Part shown: piece after piece, positions 24,639-34,488 of the stretch
Layout of the letters: the number at the start of each line of letters is the position of its first letter
How positions within the stretch are numbered: position 1 is the first letter of the stretch
Assembly: GCF_017355525.1 (NCBI RefSeq)
Contig: NZ_CP067395.1
Location: forward strand, 1,922,001 to 1,986,000
Source of the DNA: Lysobacter enzymogenes
Lineage (GTDB): Bacteria > Pseudomonadota > Gammaproteobacteria > Xanthomonadales > Xanthomonadaceae
Direction of reading: 5' to 3'
Length of the DNA stretch: 64,000 bases
Notes under the pieces: model-generated
What the model was told of the DNA's origin: nothing
The model's database searches: none
What the model saw: the letters and a program-made list of their open reading frames with translations, nothing else
Position numbers and translations under genes: made by a program

Positions 24639-25816
24639 ACCGACGTTCCGCGTTTTCGCTGTGCCTCGCCGCCGCCCTGTCGCTGCCGTTCGCGGCCGCC
24701 GCCGCGGCGGCGCTGACGCCGCATCCGGTCAAGCTCGACGACGGCCGCAGCTTCGACCTGCAACTGCCCGCGGACCTGGAGATCGTGCCGGTCGCGCAAG
24801 GCCTCAAGCGCGTGCGCTTCTTCGCCCGCAGCCCCGACGGCCGGCTGTTCGTCACCGACCTGCACGACCTCAGCGACAACAAGCTCGGCCGCGTGTACGC
24901 GCTCGACGGCTGGGACGAGAAGACCGAGCGCTACACCAAGGTCTCGGTATACCTGGACAAGCAGCGCAATCCCAACAGCGTCGCCTTCCACACCGACGCC
25001 GGCGGCCAGCAGTGGCTGTACGTGGCCAACACCGACAAGCTGCTGCGCTATCGCTACCGCAACGGCGACCTCAAGCCCTCGTCGGAACCCGAAACGCTGG
25101 CGACCTTCCCCGACTACGGCCTGAGCTACAAGTACGGCGGCTGGCATCTGACCCGCAGCCTCGCGTTCGGCGGCGGCAAGCTCTACGTCGCGGTCGGCAG
25201 CAGCTGCAACGCCTGCGTCGAGAAGGAAGAAGTGCGCGCGGCGATCCTGCAGATGAATCCCGACGGCAGCGGCCAGCGCACCTACGCGCGCGGCCTGCGC
25301 AACGCAGTCGGGCTGCTGTACCGCGACGGCAAGCTGTTCGCGACCAACCAGGGCTCCGACCACCTCGGCGACGACAAGCCCGACGAGACCATGTTCGTCG
25401 TCCGCGACGGTGCCGATTACGGCTGGCCGTACTGCTATTTCAGCCGCGGCAAGGTCTTCGCCGATCCGAAGTTCCCGCGCAAGGAAGGCTGCGCGGCGGT
25501 GCCGAAGACGTTCGCCTATTTCCCCTCGCACGCTTCGGCGCTCGGGCTGACCTTCTTCCCCGCCAGCGACAAAGGCCAGCTGCGCGACGAGTTCGCGGTG
25601 GCGCTGCACGGTTCCAGCAAGCTCAAGCTCGGCCACGGCTACCGCATCGTCCGGGTCGGCGCCGACGGCAGCGCGCGCGGCGATCTGGTCGGCGGCTTCG
25701 TCCAGGGCGGCAAGGCGGTCGGCCGGCCCTGCGACGTGCTCGCGCTGGGCCGCGACAGCTTCCTGTTCACCGACGACAAGTCGGGCGTGATCTACAAAGT
25801 GAGGCCGAAGCGGTGA
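24635..25816 (+). CDS. Exported PQQ-type sugar (sorbosone/glucose) dehydrogenase-like protein
   Basis: A 393-residue protein with a signal peptide (about 1-26) and a six-bladed propeller pattern: VRFFARSPDGRLFVTDLHDL, NSVAFHTDAGG, HLTRSLAFGGGKLYVAVGSS, YARGLRNAVGLLYRDG, TNQGSDHLGDDKPDE, GADYGWPYC and a closing blade with FTDDKSGVIYKV. The RNxxGL and GWPY motifs are typical of the GDH/sorbosone dehydrogenase family using PQQ. It probably oxidises a sugar in the periplasm. It begins in the DUF502 remnant and its stop overlaps the transporter gene start. Confidence 0.85.
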   Translation: MNRRSAFSLCLAAALSLPFAAAAAAALTPHPVKLDDGRSFDLQLPADLEIVPVAQGLKRVRFFARSPDGRLFVTDLHDLSDNKLGRVYALDGWDEKTERYTKVSVYLDKQRNPNSVAFHTDAGGQQWLYVANTDKLLRYRYRNGDLKPSSEPETLATFPDYGLSYKYGGWHLTRSLAFGGGKLYVAVGSSCNACVEKEEVRAAILQMNPDGSGQRTYARGLRNAVGLLYRDGKLFATNQGSDHLGDDKPDETMFVVRDGADYGWPYCYFSRGKVFADPKFPRKEGCAAVPKTFAYFPSHASALGLTFFPASDKGQLRDEFAVALHGSSKLKLGHGYRIVRVGADGSARGDLVGGFVQGGKAVGRPCDVLALGRDSFLFTDDKSGVIYKVRPKR

Positions 25817-26625
25817 GCATCAGCGAAACCAGCATCCCCTTCGTCGGCGGCGAAGGCACGCGCACCTTGCAGGACCGCTCGCTGCGGTTGTTCATCGTGC
25901 TGTCTTCGTTCTTCTGCGTGAACGCGGCGCTGGCCGAGTTCATCGGGGTCAAGATCTTCGCCCTGGAAGACACGCTGGGCATCGCGCCGCTGCAATGGAA
26001 TCTGTTCGGCCAGTCGGGCTCGCTGAACTTCACCGCCGGCACCTTGCTGTGGCCGATCGTGTTCCTGCTGACCGACGTCATCAACGAATTCTTCGGCCGC
26101 CGCGGCGTGCGCTTCATCTCGTGGCTGGCGGCGATGTTGATCGCCTACGGTTTTCTGTTCGCGTTCGCCGCGATCGCGCTGGCGCCGGCGGGCTGGTGGG
26201 TCAAGGCCGCGCAGGCGCAGGGCGTGCCGGACTATCAGGCCGCGTTCGCGGCGATCTTCGGCCAGGGCATGTGGAGCATCGGCGGTTCGCTGGTGGCGTT
26301 CATGCTCGGCCAGCTGATCGACGTGGCGGTGTTCCACCGCATCCGCAGCTTCACCGGCGAGAAACACATCTGGCTGCGCGCGACCGGCTCGACCGCGGTG
26401 TCGCAGCTGGTCGACAGTTTCGTGGTGCTGTACATCGCCTTCGTGCTCGGGCCGCAGCACTGGCCGATTCCGCAGTTCCTGGCGATCAGCACGGTCAACT
26501 ACGGCTACAAGATGCTGGCCGCGTTCGCGATGATTCCGCTGATCTATCTGCTGCGGGTGTGGATCCACGGCTATCTGGGGCATGCGCGCGCCCAGCAGTT
26601 GCGCGACGAGGCGGCGGCGGACTGA
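25813..26625 (+). CDS. yhhQ: VUT-family transporter (queuosine precursor transporter-like)
   Basis: A 270-residue protein with about six membrane helices. The family signature is visible: LTDVINEFFGRRGVRFISWL, GQLIDVAVFHRIRSFTGEKH, LRATGSTAVSQLVDSFVVLY and STVNYGYKMLAAF. This is the Vut_1/YhhQ family, which imports queuosine precursors such as preQ0. It uses a GTG start at 25813 that overlaps the dehydrogenase stop (GTGA), so the two are co-translated. Confidence 0.88.
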   Translation: MSISETSIPFVGGEGTRTLQDRSLRLFIVLSSFFCVNAALAEFIGVKIFALEDTLGIAPLQWNLFGQSGSLNFTAGTLLWPIVFLLTDVINEFFGRRGVRFISWLAAMLIAYGFLFAFAAIALAPAGWWVKAAQAQGVPDYQAAFAAIFGQGMWSIGGSLVAFMLGQLIDVAVFHRIRSFTGEKHIWLRATGSTAVSQLVDSFVVLYIAFVLGPQHWPIPQFLAISTVNYGYKMLAAFAMIPLIYLLRVWIHGYLGHARAQQLRDEAAAD

Positions 26626-26682
26626 ACCGCATCCGGGCAAGGTCGGCGCCGCCCGATCGCGGGCGGCGCAACGCGCAGGCGG

Positions 26683-27891
26683 TCAGTAGTCGCGGGTCTG
26701 GTCGAACCACTGCATCGCCTGTTCTTCGCCGACGCCGAGCGCGGCGACGTGGGCCAGCTGGCTGAACTGCCACACCGCCTCGCCGATATCCTCGCGCTCG
26801 CTCGTTTCGATCCCCTTGGCGCGGTTGAAGCGCTCGGCGAACGCGACGATGGCGGCCTGGGCCGCCTGCGCATCGCGCGCTTGTTCGAGCGCGGCCAAGG
26901 CGACGTCGTAGGCGGCGTTCGCCGCTTTCGCCGCGCTCCCGCGCCACGCCGCGAACGGCCGGCCGTATTCGCGCTGCCACCACTCGGGTTTGCGCAGTTG
27001 GCTGACCGAGGCGAACTCCTCCCACGCGCGGACTTTCCCGCGCGCTTTCATCTGCGCCTTCAGCGATTTCCCGACGGCTTCGTCGATGTTGTAGGCGATG
27101 AACCGGTCGAGCTTGGGCCAAACAGCGAGCGGCGGCAGTTCCGGCAGCTCGGGAGCGAAGCGGATTTCCAGGTTCTCCAGATTCGGCAGCTTCGCCAGTT
27201 CCGCCCAATCGGCGAAGCCGCCCCACAGCGACAGGCTTTCCAGCGCTGAGAACCGCTCGATCCCTTTGAGCGAGATCGGCTGTCCCATCGGATTGCCGTG
27301 CAGCGACAAGGTCGACACGGACTGGAGCAAGCCGAGTTCGGGCAACGCATAAGCCGCGTCGCCGCGCCGGCGGGAAAGCGCCGGCAGCAGCGAGAGCGAA
27401 CGCGGTACGTCGCCTGCGGCGGTGAAACGCGAAAGATCGCCGTACAGGCCCAGGCTGCATTGGCCGGGCAAGTTCAGCGTGAGATGGCCGGACAGGTCGC
27501 CGAGCCGGATTTGCAATGCGCTGATGTTCGCGGCGCCGGCGTCGATGCTGCGCGCATCGGCGAACGCCGGCGCCCAGGCGAACTGCTCGATCTCGCGGCG
27601 CTGCGACCAGGCGAAGAATCCGCTGTCGTTGCCGTAGTAATCGATGTAGCGCGGCCACGGCGAACCGGCGGGCGTGGCGAACGGCTCGAACGCGGACCAA
27701 TGGATCGCCTCGTCGGCCGCGACATGCAGGTCGGCCTTCTTGCCCATGCGCGCGGGGCCGATCACCAGATTGCCGCGCCCGGCCTCCCTGCTCAGCAGAT
27801 GGCTGCGCGGCCCGGTCAGGCCGAGCCAAGAGCGGCCCCAGTCGCTGACCGAACCGGTCGGCAGGTCGGATACATCGATCGGCTCGGACAC
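26683..27891 (-). CDS. Leucine-rich-repeat-like protein of unknown function
   Basis: A 402-residue protein. A middle section carries degenerate leucine-rich repeats (LQSVSTLSLHGNPMGQPISL, ALESLSLWGGFADWAELAKL, LPNLENLEIRFAPELPELPP). The N-terminus holds PWPRYIDYYGNDSGFFAWSQ. No signal peptide, so probably cytosolic. The GTG at 27891 is chosen because GGAG lies 6 nt upstream; the frame stays open far beyond only because of high GC. Function unknown. Confidence 0.7.
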   Translation of the reverse strand: MSEPIDVSDLPTGSVSDWGRSWLGLTGPRSHLLSREAGRGNLVIGPARMGKKADLHVAADEAIHWSAFEPFATPAGSPWPRYIDYYGNDSGFFAWSQRREIEQFAWAPAFADARSIDAGAANISALQIRLGDLSGHLTLNLPGQCSLGLYGDLSRFTAAGDVPRSLSLLPALSRRRGDAAYALPELGLLQSVSTLSLHGNPMGQPISLKGIERFSALESLSLWGGFADWAELAKLPNLENLEIRFAPELPELPPLAVWPKLDRFIAYNIDEAVGKSLKAQMKARGKVRAWEEFASVSQLRKPEWWQREYGRPFAAWRGSAAKAANAAYDVALAALEQARDAQAAQAAIVAFAERFNRAKGIETSEREDIGEAVWQFSQLAHVAALGVGEEQAMQWFDQTRDY

Positions 27892-28128
27892 GCGCTGCTC
27901 CTTGTGGTTTTCGCAATCGGCTCCAGCCGACGCCGGCCGCCGCGTTCGGATCGGCCTTCGCGGATTCTTCGCCGATCCACCGCGCTTGTCACGCCCGACG
28001 GGCGCACGGCCGCGATCCGCACAAACGCGCCCGGCCCGCGGGCGCGCCGTCGTCGCCATGACCTTCGGCTCATGCCCCGCCCGCCCCCCACGCGCGAGCC
28101 TGCCGGTCCATCTGTCCGGATCGACCTC

Positions 28129-29967
28129 ATGACCGCCTCCTCGCCCCGCGCCCTCGCGCGCCCGGCTGCGACCCTGCTCGCCGCCGCGCTGGCCCTCGCC
28201 CTGCCCGCCTTCGCGTTCGCCGCGCCCGCCGCTGCGCCCGCGCCGCCGCCGGGCGTGACCGTGCAGACCAAGGCCGACAAGCTGACCCGCCTGTACGAGC
28301 AGTACTGGGAAGAAAACCTCAAGCTCAACCCGCTGCTCGCGACCTTCCAGGGCGATGCGCGCTACAACGATCAATTGCCGCTGCTCGGCAGCGCGCACTA
28401 CCGCCAGCAGCGCCGCGAGTTCTATCAGCGCTGGCTCAAGACGGTCGAATCGGTCGGCGTGCAGGGCCTGTCCGCGCAGGATCTGCTGAGCTACGAAATC
28501 TTCGTGCGCAACGCGCGCCTGGAGCTGGAAGCCGACCGCTTCCCCGACTGGCAGCAGCCGCTGAACCAGTTCTACAACTTCGCCTCCACCGTCGCCCAGC
28601 TCGGCTCCGGCGCCGGCGCGCAGCCGTTCAAGACGGTCGCCGACTACGACAACTGGCTCAAGCGCGCGGCCAAGGTGCCGGCGGTGTTCGACCAGTACAT
28701 CGCCAACAGCCGCGAAGGGGTCAAGCGCGGCGTGGTCCAGCCCAAGGCGCTGATGGTCAAGGTGGTGTCGCAGCTCGATGCGCTGATCAAGGACTCGCCC
28801 GAGGCGACCTTGTTCTGGTCGCCGGTCAACAAGTTCCCGGCCGGTTTCTCCGACGCCGACAAGCAGCGCCTCACCGAAGCCTACCGGCGCGCGATCGGTA
28901 GCGAACTGCTGCCGGCGTACGCGCGCCTGCGCGACTACGTGCGCGACGACTACCTGCCCAAGGCGCGCGACAGCGCCGGCCTCGGCGCGCTGCCGGGAGG
29001 CGGCGAGTGGTATGCGTTCAACGCGCGCCGCTCGACCAGCACCGCGATGACGCCGGCGCAGATCCACCAGATCGGCCTGGACGAAGTCGCGCGCATCCAT
29101 GCGGAGATGGACAAGACCATCGCCGCGCTCAAGTTCGGCGGCAACCGCCAGGCGTTCTTCAAGTTCCTGCAGACCGACCCGCGTTTCGTGTTCAAAGACG
29201 AGCCGGCGCTGCTGGCGCATTACCGCGGCCTGGAAGCGAAGATCAACAAACGCATTCCCGAACAGTTCTCGCTGACGCCGAAGGCGCCGTTCGAGATCCG
29301 CCCGGTCGAAGCCTTCCGCGCGCAGTCCGCCGCCGGCGGCTCGTACATGCGCCCGAGCGAGGACGGCACCCGGCCGGGCATCTTCTACGTCAACACCTAC
29401 GACCTGCCGACGCGCAAGACCTGGGACGCGGAAGACCTGTACCTGCACGAAGCGATCCCGGGCCATCACTTCCAGCTGGCGCTGCAACAGGAACTCACCG
29501 GCCTGCCGAAGTTCCGCCGTTTCGGCGGCGAGACCGCGTTCACCGAAGGCTGGGGCCTGTACGCCGAATCGCTCGGCAAGGACCTGGGCGTGTACGAGAG
29601 CCCGTACGACTACTTCGGCTATCTGCAGAACGAGCTGTGGCGCGCGATCCGCCTGGTGGTCGACACCGGCCTGCACAGCAAGGGCTGGAGCCGCGAACAG
29701 GTGATCGAGTACATGCTGGCCAATTCGGCCGAAAGCGAAACCCAGTCCACCGCCGAGGCCGAACGCTACATGGCCATTCCCGGCCAGGCGCTGGCGTACA
29801 AGATCGGCGAGCTCAAGATCATGGAACTGCGCAAGCGCGCGCAGACCGCGCTGGGGCCGCGTTTCGACGTGCGCGAGTTCCATGCGGAGATGCTCAAGGA
29901 CGGTGCGGTGCCGCTCGAAATTCTGGAGCGCAAGATCGATCGGTGGATCGCGTCGAAGAAGAACTGA
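28129..29967 (+). CDS. Exported DUF885 zinc metallopeptidase-like protein
   Basis: A 612-residue protein with signal peptide (about 1-32, AFAFAAPA). DUF885 motifs are complete: YVNTYDLPTRKTWDAEDLYL, the metal-binding HEAIPGHHFQLALQQ and FTEGWGLYAESLG, then QSTAEAERYMAIPGQALAYK and IGELKIMELR. The HExxxGHH/E arrangement indicates a zinc-dependent carboxypeptidase-like enzyme, probably periplasmic and acting on peptides. Monocistronic; a block of palindromic repeats follows. Confidence 0.88.
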   Translation: MTASSPRALARPAATLLAAALALALPAFAFAAPAAAPAPPPGVTVQTKADKLTRLYEQYWEENLKLNPLLATFQGDARYNDQLPLLGSAHYRQQRREFYQRWLKTVESVGVQGLSAQDLLSYEIFVRNARLELEADRFPDWQQPLNQFYNFASTVAQLGSGAGAQPFKTVADYDNWLKRAAKVPAVFDQYIANSREGVKRGVVQPKALMVKVVSQLDALIKDSPEATLFWSPVNKFPAGFSDADKQRLTEAYRRAIGSELLPAYARLRDYVRDDYLPKARDSAGLGALPGGGEWYAFNARRSTSTAMTPAQIHQIGLDEVARIHAEMDKTIAALKFGGNRQAFFKFLQTDPRFVFKDEPALLAHYRGLEAKINKRIPEQFSLTPKAPFEIRPVEAFRAQSAAGGSYMRPSEDGTRPGIFYVNTYDLPTRKTWDAEDLYLHEAIPGHHFQLALQQELTGLPKFRRFGGETAFTEGWGLYAESLGKDLGVYESPYDYFGYLQNELWRAIRLVVDTGLHSKGWSREQVIEYMLANSAESETQSTAEAERYMAIPGQALAYKIGELKIMELRKRAQTALGPRFDVREFHAEMLKDGAVPLEILERKIDRWIASKKN

Positions 29968-30004
29968 AAAGCCGCATCCGACAGCCGCTGCGCCATCACC
30001 TGCC

Positions 30005-30446
30005 GTCATGCCCGCGAACGCGGGCATCCAGGGCTCCATCGCGACCACGCTCTGAAGCCTCTGGATCCCCGCCTTCGCGGGGATGACGGCTGGAAGGATC
30101 CGCGCAAGCCGCGAAGGATCCGCGCAAGCCGCGTTCGACGGCTGAAAACATTCTCGCAAGCCGCATCCAACAGCCGCCGCGCCGCCCCCTACCGTCATGC
30201 CCGCGAAGGCGGGCATCCAGGGCTCCATCGCGACCACGCTCTGAAGTCTCTGGATCCCCGCGTTCGCGGGAATGACGCCTGGAAGGATCCGCGCAAGCCG
30301 CATTCGACGGCTGGAAGCATCCTCGCAAACCGCATCCAACAGCGGCCGCGCCGCCACCTACCGTCATGCCCGCGAACGCGGGCATCCAGGGCTCCATCGC
30401 GACCACGCCCTGAAGTCTCCGGATCCCCGCCTGCGCCGGGACGACG
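30005..30446. repeat. Tandem block of three palindromic repeat pairs with shared spacer
   Basis: Units at 30005-30088, 30194-30277 and 30363-30446 are copies of the repeat seen at 2751-3064. Here the roughly 85-bp spacers are also repeated (CGCAAGCCGC, CGACGGCTG, CATCCAACAGC), so a unit plus spacer has been duplicated. Periods are 189 and 169 bp; the extra 20 bp come from a duplicated AAGGATCCGCGCAAGCCGCG in the first spacer. No gene is visible between 29968 and 30726. Confidence 0.85.
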
Positions 30447-30726
30447 GCCTGCAGGATTCGCGCACCCAGGAACTCCACCGCCCCGCCCACTGGCGCTAGG
30501 ATCGGCGCCAGGCACGAAAACAGCGCCGGCCCCGCGCAGCCTCGCGACCGCGCGCCGGAGCGGAACCGGACCGGCCCCAACAACCGCCCATCCCACCCGA
30601 TCCACCGTTGCCTAGGCCCGAAAGCAGAAAAAATGTGACTGAAGACGCATAATTGGCGGTTGCTGTGCCCCTTGCCTGCCGGCCGCGCGGCCGGTGTCCG
30701 CCGTCTTTCTCAGCCACGGATTACGG

Positions 30727-32436
30727 ATGTCCCCCATCGCAGCCCCCGTAGCGCCCGCGTTCTCCACCGCCGTGCCGGCGGTGCGCCGGCGTTCGCCCCC
30801 GCAGCGCTTCGCCCTGCTCCTGTTCGCCGCGCTGCTGGCGCTGGCGGGCGTGTGCGCGCCGGCCTGCGCGCAGGACTGGAGCTACCGCGTCCGCCCCGGC
30901 GACACCTTGTGGGAACTCGGCGCCAAGCACCTCAAGGCCGGCATCGACTGGCGCCGCCTGCAGGAGCACAACGGCATCGCCGACCCTTACCACCTGCCGC
31001 CGGGCACGCGCATGCGCTTCCCGATCGGCTGGCTGCGGATCGAACCGGCGCAGGCGCGGGTCGTCGCGGTGCGCGGCGCGGTCAACTGGCTGCGCTCGGA
31101 CAAATCGCCGGCGCAACTGGTCAGCGCCGGGCTGCGCCTGGGCATCGGCGCGCGCCTGGAAACCGGGCCCGAGGCCAGCGCCACCCTCGAATTCGCCGAC
31201 GGCTCGCGCATGACCGTGCAGGACAACAGCGCGGTGCTGCTCGACGAACTCAGCAGCTACGGCGCCACCGGCATGGTCGACACGCGCATGCGCCTGCAGC
31301 GCGGACGCGCCAGCAACCGGGTCATTCCGGCCAAGGGGCCGGCCTCGCGCTACATCATCGAAACTCCGTCGGCGACCTCCAGCGTGCGCGGCACCCGCTT
31401 CCGCGTCAGCGCCGGCGGCGACGAGGCGATGGACGCGACCGAAGTGCTGGAAGGCAAGGTCCAGGTCGGCGCGCAACGCGGCCAGGTGCTGGTGACGCCG
31501 GGGTACGGCACCGTCGCCGGCCGCGGCGGCGCGCCGGCCGCGCCGATCGCGTTGCTGCCGGCGCCGCAGTTCGACGCCGCCGCTTCGCGCATGGACGAAT
31601 TGCCCGCGCGCGCCGCGTGGAGCGCGGTACCCGGCGCCAGCGGCTACCGCATCGAAGTGGTGCGCGACGACGCGCCGGAAGAACTGCTGTTCGAACGCGC
31701 CACGGCCGACACCCAGGTGCGCATCGACGACCTGCCGCCGGGCCGCCAGCGCCTGCTGGTGCGCGCAGTCGCCGGCAACGGCCTCGGCGGCCACGACCTG
31801 GTCCAGGCATTCACCGTCGACGCCGGCCCGGCGCCGCCGCTGACCCTGGCCCCGCTCGACGGCCAGACCCTGCACCTGCCCAAGCCGCGCTTCGCCTGGG
31901 CCAAGGTCGAAGGCGCCGCCGCCAGCCGCGTGCAGATCGCCCGCGACGCCGGCTTCGCCGCGCCGCTGGCCGACGAAACCGTGCGCGGCCTGCGCTGGCG
32001 TCCCGAGCGCGACCTGCCGCCCGGCGACTACTTCTGGCGCGTCGCCTCGCGCGACGGCGACGGCCGGCTCGGCCGCTTCGGCAACGCCTTGCCGTTCCAG
32101 ATCAGCGATGCGCCGGTCGATCCCGGCCTGGAACCGCCGCAGGCCGCGCAGGGCAAACTGACCCTGCGCTGGCAGCGCGGCGAGCCCGGCCAGAAATACC
32201 GCGTGCAGATTTCGCGCAAGTCCGATTTCTCCAAGCTGCTGCTGGAGCGCGAGGTGGATGAACCGCAGATCGAACTCGACCGCCCCGGCGGCGGCACCTG
32301 GCACGTGCGCGTGCAGGCCATCGAAGACGACGGTTACGCCGCGCCGTACGGGCCGACCCAGGAAATCCGCCTGCCGTGCCGGCTGTGCTATGCCGCCGGC
32401 GGCGCCGGCGCCTTGCTGTTGCTGCTGGCGCTGTAA
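30727..32436 (+). CDS. LysM-FecR domain protein with FN3-like repeats
   Basis: A 569-residue exported protein. The signal segment (FALLLFAALLALAGVCAPAC) is followed by a LysM domain (YRVRPGDTLWELGAKHLKAG, DPYHLPPGTRMRFP) that should bind peptidoglycan. A FecR-type domain comes next (VRGAVNWLRS, GIGARLETGPEASATLEFAD, SSVRGTRFRVS, VLEGKVQV), then fibronectin-like repeats (RFAWAKVEGAAASRVQIARD, DYFWRVASRDGDGRLG). A C-terminal hydrophobic helix may anchor it. FecR/LysM proteins of this kind commonly neighbour CHASE2 signalling proteins, as here, 42 bp upstream. Probably a cell-wall sensor partner. Confidence 0.82.
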   Translation: MSPIAAPVAPAFSTAVPAVRRRSPPQRFALLLFAALLALAGVCAPACAQDWSYRVRPGDTLWELGAKHLKAGIDWRRLQEHNGIADPYHLPPGTRMRFPIGWLRIEPAQARVVAVRGAVNWLRSDKSPAQLVSAGLRLGIGARLETGPEASATLEFADGSRMTVQDNSAVLLDELSSYGATGMVDTRMRLQRGRASNRVIPAKGPASRYIIETPSATSSVRGTRFRVSAGGDEAMDATEVLEGKVQVGAQRGQVLVTPGYGTVAGRGGAPAAPIALLPAPQFDAAASRMDELPARAAWSAVPGASGYRIEVVRDDAPEELLFERATADTQVRIDDLPPGRQRLLVRAVAGNGLGGHDLVQAFTVDAGPAPPLTLAPLDGQTLHLPKPRFAWAKVEGAAASRVQIARDAGFAAPLADETVRGLRWRPERDLPPGDYFWRVASRDGDGRLGRFGNALPFQISDAPVDPGLEPPQAAQGKLTLRWQRGEPGQKYRVQISRKSDFSKLLLEREVDEPQIELDRPGGGTWHVRVQAIEDDGYAAPYGPTQEIRLPCRLCYAAGGAGALLLLLAL

Positions 32437-32478
32437 GCCGAGCGCACCGATGAGGCCGCAGCCGATGAGCGCGAACGC

Positions 32479-34134
32479 ATGAAGCCCGGCGCGCCGGGCC
32501 AATGGTTGCGCATCGGCGCGGCGCTCGGCGCGGCGGCGCTGGCCGCGCTGCTGACGGTCAGCGGCGCGACCTGGCGCTTCGACGATTTCGTCTACGACCT
32601 GCACCTGTCGCACTGGGGCTATCCGCCCGAGGGCGATGTGGTGGTGGTCGCCATCGACGACCGCAGCCTCAACGAACTCGGCCAGTGGCCGTGGCCGCGC
32701 GACATCCACGCGCAGATGCTCGACCGGCTCGGCTACGCCGGCGTGCGCGGCGTGGCCCTGGACCTGGTGCTGGCCGAGCCCGACCGCGAGGACGCCGAGC
32801 ACGACCGCGCCCTGGCCGCGTCGATGCGCCGGCTCGGCCGCGTCGCCCTGCCGGTGGTGACCGCGCCGCTGCGCCAGAACGCGCCGCCGGTGGAAGTGCT
32901 GCCGACGCCGGTGATCGCGACCGCCGCCTCGACCCTGGGCCACACCGACATCGAACTCGATGCCGAAGGCACCGCGCGCGGCCTCTACCTCAAGGCCGGC
33001 CTCGGCGACGCGCGCTGGCCGGCGCTGGCGCTGGCGCTGATCGGCCTGGAACCGGGCGCCGCGCCCGCGCCGCTGCCGGGCCTGCGCCGCCCCGCGTCCG
33101 AACGCGGCTCGCCGTACCAGTGGACGCGCGACCATTACGTGCGCATCCGCTACGCCGGCCCGCCCGACACCTTCAGCCAAGTCTCCTACGCCGACGTGCT
33201 CAGCGGCCAGGTGCCGGCCGAACTGCTGCGCGACCGCTGGGTGGTGATCGGAGTGACCGCGACCGGGCTGGCGCCGCGCTACCTCACCCCGATGTCGGAA
33301 GACATGCGCATGCACGGCGCCGAGTACCAGGCCAACGTGCTGGAGATGCTGCTGCACCGGCGCGCGATCGTGCCGCTGGCGCCGTTGTGGCAGGGCCTGC
33401 TGGCCGCGGCGATGCTGCTGGCGGTGGTGCTGGCGATGATCCACCCGCGTTGGCAGCGCCCGGGCCTGATCGCCGGCGGCGCCGCGTTGCTGACGATCGC
33501 CGGCAGCGTCGCGCTGCTGCGCCTGACCGACCTGTGGTTCCCGCCGGCCGGCACCATCGCCACCATCGGCCTGGCCTACCTAGCGTGGCTGATCGGCCAC
33601 CTGCGCCACTGGCGCCACCAGGCCAACGTCGACACCCTGACCCAGCTCGGCAACCGCCGCCGCTTCGACCACGTGCTGCAACGCGAACTCGCCAGCGCCC
33701 GCCGCACCCGCGCTCCGCTGTCGCTGGCGCTGATCGACGTCGACCACTTCAAGGCCTACAACGACGCCCACGGCCACCGCGCCGGCGACAAGCTGCTGCA
33801 GAAGATCGCCGCGGTGATCGCCGCCCACGCGCGCCGCCCGCGCGACCTGCCGGCGCGCTTCGGCGGCGACGAATTCGCGCTGATCCTGCCCGACACCCAC
33901 GTCGAAGGCGCCGCCCGCGTCGCCGACGCGATCCTCGCCGACATGCGCAAGCTCGACGCGCGCTACGGCCCGCGCGAGGACCAGCGCGTGAGCCTGAGCG
34001 TGGGCTTGTACACCTGCGCGCCGAGCCCGCATACGCATGTGCGCACGCTGTTCGACGGCGCGGATGCGGCGTTGTACCGGGCCAAGGAGAACGGGCGCGA
34101 CCGGCGCGAGTCGGCGCGGCTGGGCGACGTTTGA
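32479..34134 (+). CDS. CHASE2-GGDEF diguanylate cyclase
   Basis: A 551-residue membrane protein. An N-terminal helix precedes a periplasmic CHASE2 sensor (FDDFVYDLHL, VVVAIDDRSLNELGQWPWPR, VRGVALDLVLAEPD, ELLRDRWVVIGVTATG). Three membrane helices (about 295-375) lead to a GGDEF domain starting TQLGNRRRFD. The active site is FGGDEFALIL and the inhibitory I-site RPRD lies five residues before it, so cyclic di-GMP feedback is expected. Probably makes cyclic di-GMP in response to an envelope signal read with the LysM-FecR protein just upstream. Confidence 0.9.
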   Translation: MKPGAPGQWLRIGAALGAAALAALLTVSGATWRFDDFVYDLHLSHWGYPPEGDVVVVAIDDRSLNELGQWPWPRDIHAQMLDRLGYAGVRGVALDLVLAEPDREDAEHDRALAASMRRLGRVALPVVTAPLRQNAPPVEVLPTPVIATAASTLGHTDIELDAEGTARGLYLKAGLGDARWPALALALIGLEPGAAPAPLPGLRRPASERGSPYQWTRDHYVRIRYAGPPDTFSQVSYADVLSGQVPAELLRDRWVVIGVTATGLAPRYLTPMSEDMRMHGAEYQANVLEMLLHRRAIVPLAPLWQGLLAAAMLLAVVLAMIHPRWQRPGLIAGGAALLTIAGSVALLRLTDLWFPPAGTIATIGLAYLAWLIGHLRHWRHQANVDTLTQLGNRRRFDHVLQRELASARRTRAPLSLALIDVDHFKAYNDAHGHRAGDKLLQKIAAVIAAHARRPRDLPARFGGDEFALILPDTHVEGAARVADAILADMRKLDARYGPREDQRVSLSVGLYTCAPSPHTHVRTLFDGADAALYRAKENGRDRRESARLGDV

Positions 34135-34173
34135 GGCGAGTGTTCGTCGAACCAGCGGGCACCGCTGGCCGGC

Positions 34174-34488
34174 CTAGGCTGCGATATGCATTCGCTGCCT
34201 GCGCGACGGGTCGAACGAAATCTTTTCCAGCGCGACCGCTTCATACCGGCTGCGGTCCGCGCCGCGCGGGATGGCGATGCGCTGTTCGAACTGCCGCAAG
34301 GCTTCCTGCGCGTCGCCGCCGACGCACGCCATGATGAAATGATCGCTGTATTCGTCGGTCGCGTCGTCGAACGCGTCGTCGAAGATCCAGTGCTCGCCAT
34401 GCGCGTCGCGTGCGAGTATGTAGCGGGGGAAATCGTAGAAACCCCAATAGATCGCGATGTCGAGCCAGCCTTCGATTCGGTTGTTCAT
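34174..34488 (-). CDS. Small cytosolic protein of unknown function
   Basis: A 104-residue acidic protein: MNNRIEGWLDIAIYWGFYDF then PRYILARDAHGEHWIFDDAF and ATDEYSDHFIMACVGGDAQE. It looks folded and soluble. It converges on the CHASE2-GGDEF gene (39 bp apart). No family recognised. Confidence 0.6.
   Translation of the reverse strand: MNNRIEGWLDIAIYWGFYDFPRYILARDAHGEHWIFDDAFDDATDEYSDHFIMACVGGDAQEALRQFEQRIAIPRGADRSRYEAVALEKISFDPSRRQRMHIAA

Noticed and set aside
30005..30446. Possible CRISPR array
   Set aside because: Repeat units are about 84 bp, the spacers are themselves repeated, and there are no cas genes. It is a tandem palindromic element.
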